Part shown: piece by piece, positions 58,022 to 64,000 of the stretch
Layout: the number at the start of each line of letters is the position of its first letter
Numbering within the stretch: position 1 is the first letter of the stretch
Source: Tetracladium setigerum
Taxonomy: Eukaryota > Ascomycota > Leotiomycetes > Helotiales
DNA: 64,000 nt
Assembly (NCBI GenBank): GCA_031472005.1
Contig: PZJY01000008.1
Span: 868,001 to 932,000, forward strand
Direction of reading: 5' to 3'
Notes under the pieces: generated by a model
Told to the model about the DNA's origin: nothing
What the model saw: the letters and a program-made list of their open reading frames with translations, nothing else
Databases searched by the model: none
Translations under genes and position numbers: made by a program

Positions 58022-61000
58022 GAGCGAGCAGGAAGCCTATTAAGAAGGGTTTCTTTTGAGTGGTGGAAAACAGTTGATCGTGATGTGCGTGTGCGACTGA
58101 TGGATGATTGCTACGCTGATGAAACTGAACTGGCGAGACTTTGACATCTTGCTTTGTGGGGAAATGATGCATCTGGGATTATTGATATGCTATTGCTATC
58201 ACTGTCAAAATAGGGTTCATTCATAAAGTCTCTGTAAGTATGGAGTTACATGCTTTCATGCAGAGCTATCAAAAAATGAAGAATTATAATTGCTCCTAGG
58301 CCGTTCTAGTGCCACGTATAAAGCCAAAACTGGCTCGAAATAGTGCCCAGTAAGGTACAGTCCCCATAATCATGAAAGATTCCTTTGCATCCTGAACGTA
58401 GGGAAATATCTAACAAAAATTTTCATAGGCAATTTCAACGAAAGACACCAACCAAGTCTACAGAGGACACGCACACTCATGGGGGAAAGAAACATACACA
58501 AATGACCTCTATGTCTTCTCAGCGATTCATACAAAGCTTAGGGAAATCCTTCTCCAGTTTCCAATATCCAACCTGCCCAAGCCAGTGGAGAGATAGAGCG
58601 CCTCATCTCCCGTGTTCTTGGACGGAGACGAGACCTTGTGCTGCAGTCTCCCACATCAGGCTGCATTTCTTTCGAGTCAACGTTGTTCCTTGGAAATTTG
58701 GCGGAATACTTCCATCTGTTGCGCGTTACTGGATCAGCATTGCTGAATTTGAAGCCAACGTCGTCTATGCTTGGTGGAGGAGGGACAGGCAGGCTGGCCA
58801 CTAGAAGGTCTTCTTCGTTCCTCGTTCTTAACCACGTGGTACTGGATAGCATCCACCACCAACAACAACCAGCCTTGCCACCCACTTCTCAAATGTATGC
58901 CGAAGGGATCATCTCTCACTTGCTTAGATGCCGAAAGATATTTCGTCCTGTCTCGCAGATGGCCTTGCTCGTGGCCTGGCCTCTCTGTTGGGTCGATGTT
59001 TCAGCTCCGAGAGCAAGTCAGTCTTACTGAAGTCGTGTGCAAAGACTATTGGTAGTTCTTGAAGCATCATCAAAGGCAACTGACTCGAGGAGAACAGTAC
59101 CAGTCTAGCCTCGTGCTTGTAATGACAGGCTTGTCATAGTAAAGCACACTGGCAGGCAAGGATACCCTCTCGAGGACATCAAATAAACGCTCGTCAAATA
59201 GAGTTCACTAAAAGATGCAAGTAAAAGGCGTGTTAATTGTCGGAAACTTAATCAACGAAAGCAAGCCGAACTGACATATTGCGGCCCGTTGATGCATATA
59301 CAACGAGCTTTCTAGCGACGGCAGGAGCCGCTTCATTAACAGTGCAAAACAGCTCGTCATGGGAAGATTTTTCCAAAACTAGAAATCTAGATGCAGATAT
59401 ATTGGAGTAGAAGAAATGTGGAAATCCAAGAAAACAGAAATGAGGACGAATCTGAGAATCCGCTAGTCTGGACACTCTGTGATCTAGTCAGCATATCGGC
59501 ATCAAGCATCCGCAAAGGTTGCAACCAAAACCCTCAGCTGGAAAGTCAGCTACCAACAAGACGTCCACACACATTGGTGTACCTGCAAGTCGGGAATTTA
59601 AACGAGCAGAAAGAGGGACGAATGCAAGGTTTTCGCTATTCTGGATGTTTTAATACAATCGGCATTAAGCATACACAAACGTTGCACCACAGAATCTTTA
59701 GCGGGGGCAACGAATATCAAGAAGGACCCTGAGATTGGATTGATCTGCGTCTTTTCGGGCTGCCCTCACGAGAGAGTCGCATCTCTGCATTGCGGGGTAG
59801 AAAGATGTTGCGGGGAGGTGGATGTTATGACATCTCTACGTTATCAACTCGAAGCCCGAGAGAAAGGCAACCAACCATGAGTTGAAAAAGGTCCAGCTGG
59901 CGAATCGTTTTGAAGTCGGGCTGATATTCGAACCTGATCTCCGAGGGTGTGGAGAATTGCCAGTTGTTCTGCCTGTGCCACCATATTTGCAAGTGCCGAT
60001 TGGTTTGGTGGCTGGCTCTGCGATTTAGCGACCTCGGCGGTTGACTTCATGTAATCTTCAAAGGGTTAGAATTAGAGTTTGAGCAGGATTCCTGAGGTGG
60101 ACTTCTGTGGTATGATTGATTCTCCGCGAATCCATTCTGCGTGGATGGTATGCTATTAGAAGACAGATGTCTCGTTTTGCCCAATTGGTGGTCTGACATC
60201 CTTATCCAGTGACGAGGAGAGGCTCTACTCCAGTACGATTCTCCTGCCGTTTTTGCATAACACGTTTTGAAAAAAGAAAACACGGCTTCGTGTAAGACAT
60301 CCGTATTGTTTTGCCTATTCTCATGTACCTTGGAAGTTAAGGGCTGTTAGTTGCATGCCAATTGCGGTTGCCAGGCGAAGTCTCATCTGAAAGTTGCTTT
60401 TATCTGAAGTGGCTGTTAGGAGACATGATAAGATCATGCCTCGCAGGCAGAGCTGAATTGGGATATGGCATCATGACCGCTCTCTCAAAATCAAACGAGC
60501 AATCCACCTATTATCCTATTACTGGATCATATGTAAACAGGGAGGGGTTCAGAGGGGAAACTCATGCAAAGGAAAAGAGCGGTGGGGACGGGATGAACAA
60601 CTCGGGCGTTTGCAAGATCAAACGATAGCCCAGTCGTCGTGCGAAGAGAGCATATCTTTTGTTCTTCTAATCCATTGTCGTATCATTCCTGCAGAATCCA
60701 TGAAGAAATCCATTATACATGCCAAACGTGCCGAGTGATATGGCGTAGTAAGAAACGTGTTGATCGAACGGGATCCCGCATTCCCAAAAGGAAAATGCCG
60801 CCAGGACCGAGGTCATTCTCTCATCTCTTACTCCATTGTCGTATCAATTCCACCGAATAGACGCCCATCGGATGCAAGGTATTGTGGTGCTCTCATTCAT
60901 GGTAGAGTGGGGGTTTCTTTGCATGCAGGCTCCTTGGGTCGCTGAAGAATTTGGTAAACTCGAACTTGGATGGCGGGATTTTCTTCTCCCAATTGTGCGG

Positions 61001-61697
61001 CAAGCGCCAGTCTCCCCACGAAGGTGAGTGGTTCAATCCGACGATAACGTACCCTCTCCGCTGCGGCCGAAATGGGAGGCCGTGGATTCGCTCTGTGTTG
61101 TCATTTTGTCTTGGCCGCATGGATCTCATGTAATGCACCTCTCATCTTGAATGGACATGTACATGAACTGTTTTTCCTTTTATCCAACCTACCCAGATAA
61201 CTCCCTTGAAAATTGAACCACTGGACCGGGTTTGCTCAGCGGCTTTCCCGGACCCGCCTGTGGGTAGTCCATTCGTTGGGTCCGAAGGCTATGGATAGAT
61301 ATTAACATGCACGGGAGGACCACTATTCCTCGGGAGTCTTCATGAGGCCTTTTAATGAAGGATTTTGATGTATGTACATCATGTAGCTATCATGTACTCC
61401 TCTAAACAAAGGTCACTGATTTCGTGGCATACTCCACACGAAGTCACGTAGTTGGCTGGCTAGGAATTTATCACTACATCTATTTTCCTTCCCCTCACTG
61501 GAATGTTCTCAATTGGTATGTTGGAAAACGACTGATAGGAAATGACAGTCGCGTGATTTGTTTCTGTACCAATATAAATATAGGGCTGGTCAGCTCGCTG
61601 GAGATAAGGGTTTCCTCGTTCAAAAAAATCCGAAAATCTTTCATACAAATCATATCTATACTCTTCGGTGAACAGCATATTTTTTTTTTTATAAAAA
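58022..61697. other. 3.7-kb intergenic region
   Basis: No gene was recognised on either strand. Open frames up to about 140 codons exist, but none has a domain, a signal or a splice pattern. A short duplicated motif (CCATTGTCGTATCA) occurs near 60671 and 60833. The right end is the acyl-CoA oxidase promoter, with a T11 run and ATAAAA just before the start codon. Confidence 0.5.
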
Positions 61698-64000
61698 ATG
61701 CAGCCCCCGGAGAATCCTGCCTTGAGGATCACAAATCATGTGGCTCATCCCAAACCGGCTGTCAAAGGCCTTCAAGTGACGATGATGGAAAGAGCTAGAA
61801 GTCTCTCTTCATTTGATCCCAGGACCCTTTCAGGGATTATCTATGGAAGGCAAGTGAAATCAAAACCAGATATTTCAAACAAAGCACTGACTTTCAGCAG
61901 TCAAGAACTTGCCGAAAGAAGTAATGCTGCTTTTAACCGGGTTGAGAAGGCACTTGGATCATCTGATATGTCAAAGTAAGTCTTGAATCTCGCCAATTCG
62001 GCTCCTCTCAGTCAGACTTGGCATTATTGTGCTGGCACTGAAGATCGAAAACTAGGCTTCCAGCTTGCTACGCCAACACAAATCAGCAAGCACAGCTTCT
62101 AGAAGGATTCCGTGCTGGCAAAGTAATCTTCGAAGACGACCGAGATAACGGCAACAATTTCTTCAACTTCAGTACACACACTTGGTGTCTCGCCAATTCC
62201 CACCCATTCGGAATGACCCATGGCTTCTTCCTTCCCTCTGTCACACTTCAGGGAACAGATGAGCAGGTAGCTTACTGGAAACCATTGGCGGAATCTGGAA
62301 AAATTATTGGTACATACGTTCAAACGGAAATGGCTCATGGCACACATGTTGGTGGAGTCATGACCACTGCCACTTTTGATTTCGAGAAGGATGAGTTTGT
62401 GATAAACACCCCTTGTCTCGAAGCTACGAAATTTTGGCCAGGTGGTGTTGGATATTCATGTACTCGTAAGTTGCCCGAGTTTCTTTGAAGTGACAAAATT
62501 CTGACTTCTCGTTCAATAGACGCTTTTCTTGTTGCTCAGATGATTATTGGAGGCAGAAATTTAGGAGTTCACTCCTTCATTGTACAAATTCGCTCATTGG
62601 AGACTTTCCGGCCTATGAAAGGGATTGAACTTGGTGACATTGGGTAGGTAGTACACTCCTATAGTTCACCGAAGACATTTTACTAATGGTTTTTAGCGCG
62701 AAAATGTCGTACAACACAATTGACAACGGCTTCATCAGATTCCACAACGTTCGAATCCCACGAACTAACCTATTAATGCGCTATTCCACCGTCTCCAGAG
62801 ATGGCTCCTACGCATCCAGTCCACTCCGAGAAAAGCTACTTTATGGCGGTATGCTCCGAGGCAGGAAAATGATCGCCAAGAATGCCGCATTTCGACTCGC
62901 CCAAGCCCTCACAATCGCAACTCGATATTCGACCGTGCGACTTCAAGGTAGACCATTCTCTGATCCTACGCTTCCAGAGCCGACAATTATGTCGTACAAA
63001 CATCAGCAGCATCGTCTGCTAATCAATATCGCCAAGTCTTACACCATGTTATTCGCTTCTCGTGTTTCGACAGAGGAGTATGATGTTTACTACGAAGATC
63101 AACTGATAGGCAAGGGGGACAGTAGCAATCTGGGGTATGTGCATATGATTATGTGTGGTCTGAAAGCATGGGGGACACAGACAGCCTTTGAGGGTGCAGA
63201 TGATGCGAGAAGGATGTGTGGAGGTCACGGTTTTATGATGACTTCAGGACTAGGCGACATCGTGAATAGTGTCAGCGCCACCTGCACATTTGAAGGAGAA
63301 AATTACGTCATGTACGGACAGGTAGGGAAATATCTCTGGAAGGAAATGAGCAGAAAAGTCCTCCCTCACGATCTTCAATACGTCGCCCAGCATCGCCACC
63401 AACTTCACCACAAGTTATGCGACAAAGTCGATACAGATTTTCTATCACACCAGCTTCTAGTCAAGATGTTTAAGCATCGCGCGGCTAGATTAATTATCCA
63501 CGCACACAACCTCGTCTCCAAAGCTGTCGCCAACGGCATCAGACCTCTCATGGCCGAGAACAACTACGGATTCGAGCTGATGCAAGCCGCTCGTGCACAC
63601 ATTGAGCTCTACGTCCTCCAATCTTCTATTCTCATTCTCAGTAGACTCGACATCGACCACCCATCAACTCCGCCAGCCGTCGTCGACGCCCTAACATCCT
63701 TGATAACACTATTTGGGCTCTCTACCATCGCGTCCCCACTTTCCACATCCTCAATCACATTCCTCGAGGATGGATATATCTCCAACGATCAACTAGGATC
63801 AATGCGAGAGCATATTGATTTATTGGTTGAGACACTAGCGCCAGATGCACTTGCGCTTACGGATGCCTGGAATTTCTCGGATGCGAGTATGGCAAGTGCA
63901 ATTGGATGTTATGATGGAGATGTTTATCCCAGAATCATGAGCTGGGTCAAGCAGTTGCAGATGAATGTTGATGCAGAGAAGACGGAAAATATTGTGAAGA
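61698..64000 (+). CDS. Acyl-CoA oxidase (peroxisomal beta-oxidation), truncated by the window end
   Basis: This FAD enzyme oxidises acyl-CoA to trans-2-enoyl-CoA in peroxisomes, making hydrogen peroxide. Exons seen: 61698-61975, 62056-62465, 62520-62643 and 62697 to the window edge, about 705 residues so far. Motifs: the N-terminal helical domain (SDMSKLPACYANTNQQ), YVQTEMAHGTHVGGVMTTATFD, TKFWPGGVGYSCTHAF, HSFIVQIRSLE, GDIGAKMSYNTIDNGFIRF, VRIPRTNLLMRY, MCGGHGFMMTSGL with the catalytic Glu in TCTFEGENYVM, and the C-terminal helical domain. The full protein is usually 650-720 residues, so only the last stretch, with any peroxisomal signal, is missing. The start at 61698 follows a T11 run and ATAAAA. 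Confidence 0.93.

Noticed and set aside
58385..59055. Frames of 90-140 codons on both strands
   Set aside because: Mutually overlapping, no recognisable domain, no fungal splice signals that improve them.

Overview
The window is nuclear DNA of a filamentous ascomycete (Pezizomycotina). Nearly all genes are split by short introns of 45-110 bp with GTANGT donors and CTAAC/CTGAC-type branch points. The gene content is fungal: a class III chitin synthase, a velvet regulator, Zn2Cys6 factors, an FLC/TRP-like channel and CBM1-bearing cell-wall hydrolases. The carbohydrate-active genes suggest a plant-associated or saprotrophic fungus, perhaps of the Leotiomycetes; that placement is inference from gene style, not a measured result.

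Layout. 0.8-7.9 kb: an FLC/Pkd2-like membrane protein (minus), then a class III chitin synthase (plus). 9.0-13.2 kb: an aldehyde dehydrogenase (minus) and a Zn2Cys6 regulator (plus), divergent around a 608-bp promoter that carries a repeated GCGTCCGAC element and a nested palindrome. 14.9-22.8 kb: a fructan island, made of a relic of a GH32 gene, a secreted Ser/Thr-rich Cys-tailed protein, and a very large two-enzyme GH32 gene (exo-type GH32 with three inserted modules, joined to an endo-inulinase-type GH32). 26.1-27.8 kb: a second Zn2Cys6 regulator. 28.9-34.7 kb: a multi-span membrane protein, a Tcp11-domain protein with a membrane-spanning tail, and a small membrane protein. 37-38.8 kb: a single-span Ser/Thr-rich protein. 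38.8-45.4 kb: a gene-poor stretch. 45.4-46.7 kb: a VelC-type velvet protein. 48.2-54.2 kb: two pectinolytic enzymes, each with an N-terminal CBM1, facing tail to tail. 55.3-58.0 kb: a mitochondrial-type helical-repeat protein and a Utp16-like nucleolar protein, divergent. 61.7 kb to the end: an acyl-CoA oxidase cut off by the window edge.

How the genes relate. The fructan enzyme, the pectin and pectate lyase-like enzymes and the Zn2Cys6 regulators form a plant-polysaccharide theme: inulin or levan breakdown inside and at chain ends, and pectin breakdown with cellulose anchoring. No classical biosynthetic cluster, CRISPR array, tRNA, rRNA or intact transposon was recognised.

Technical caution. 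Six reading-frame breaks in five otherwise well conserved genes (two in the FLC gene) are each mended by one extra base in or beside a short G or C run. For each gene the corrected coding length then becomes a multiple of three. This looks like systematic under-calling of G/C runs in the assembly rather than gene decay, and the affected genes are annotated as probably functional.
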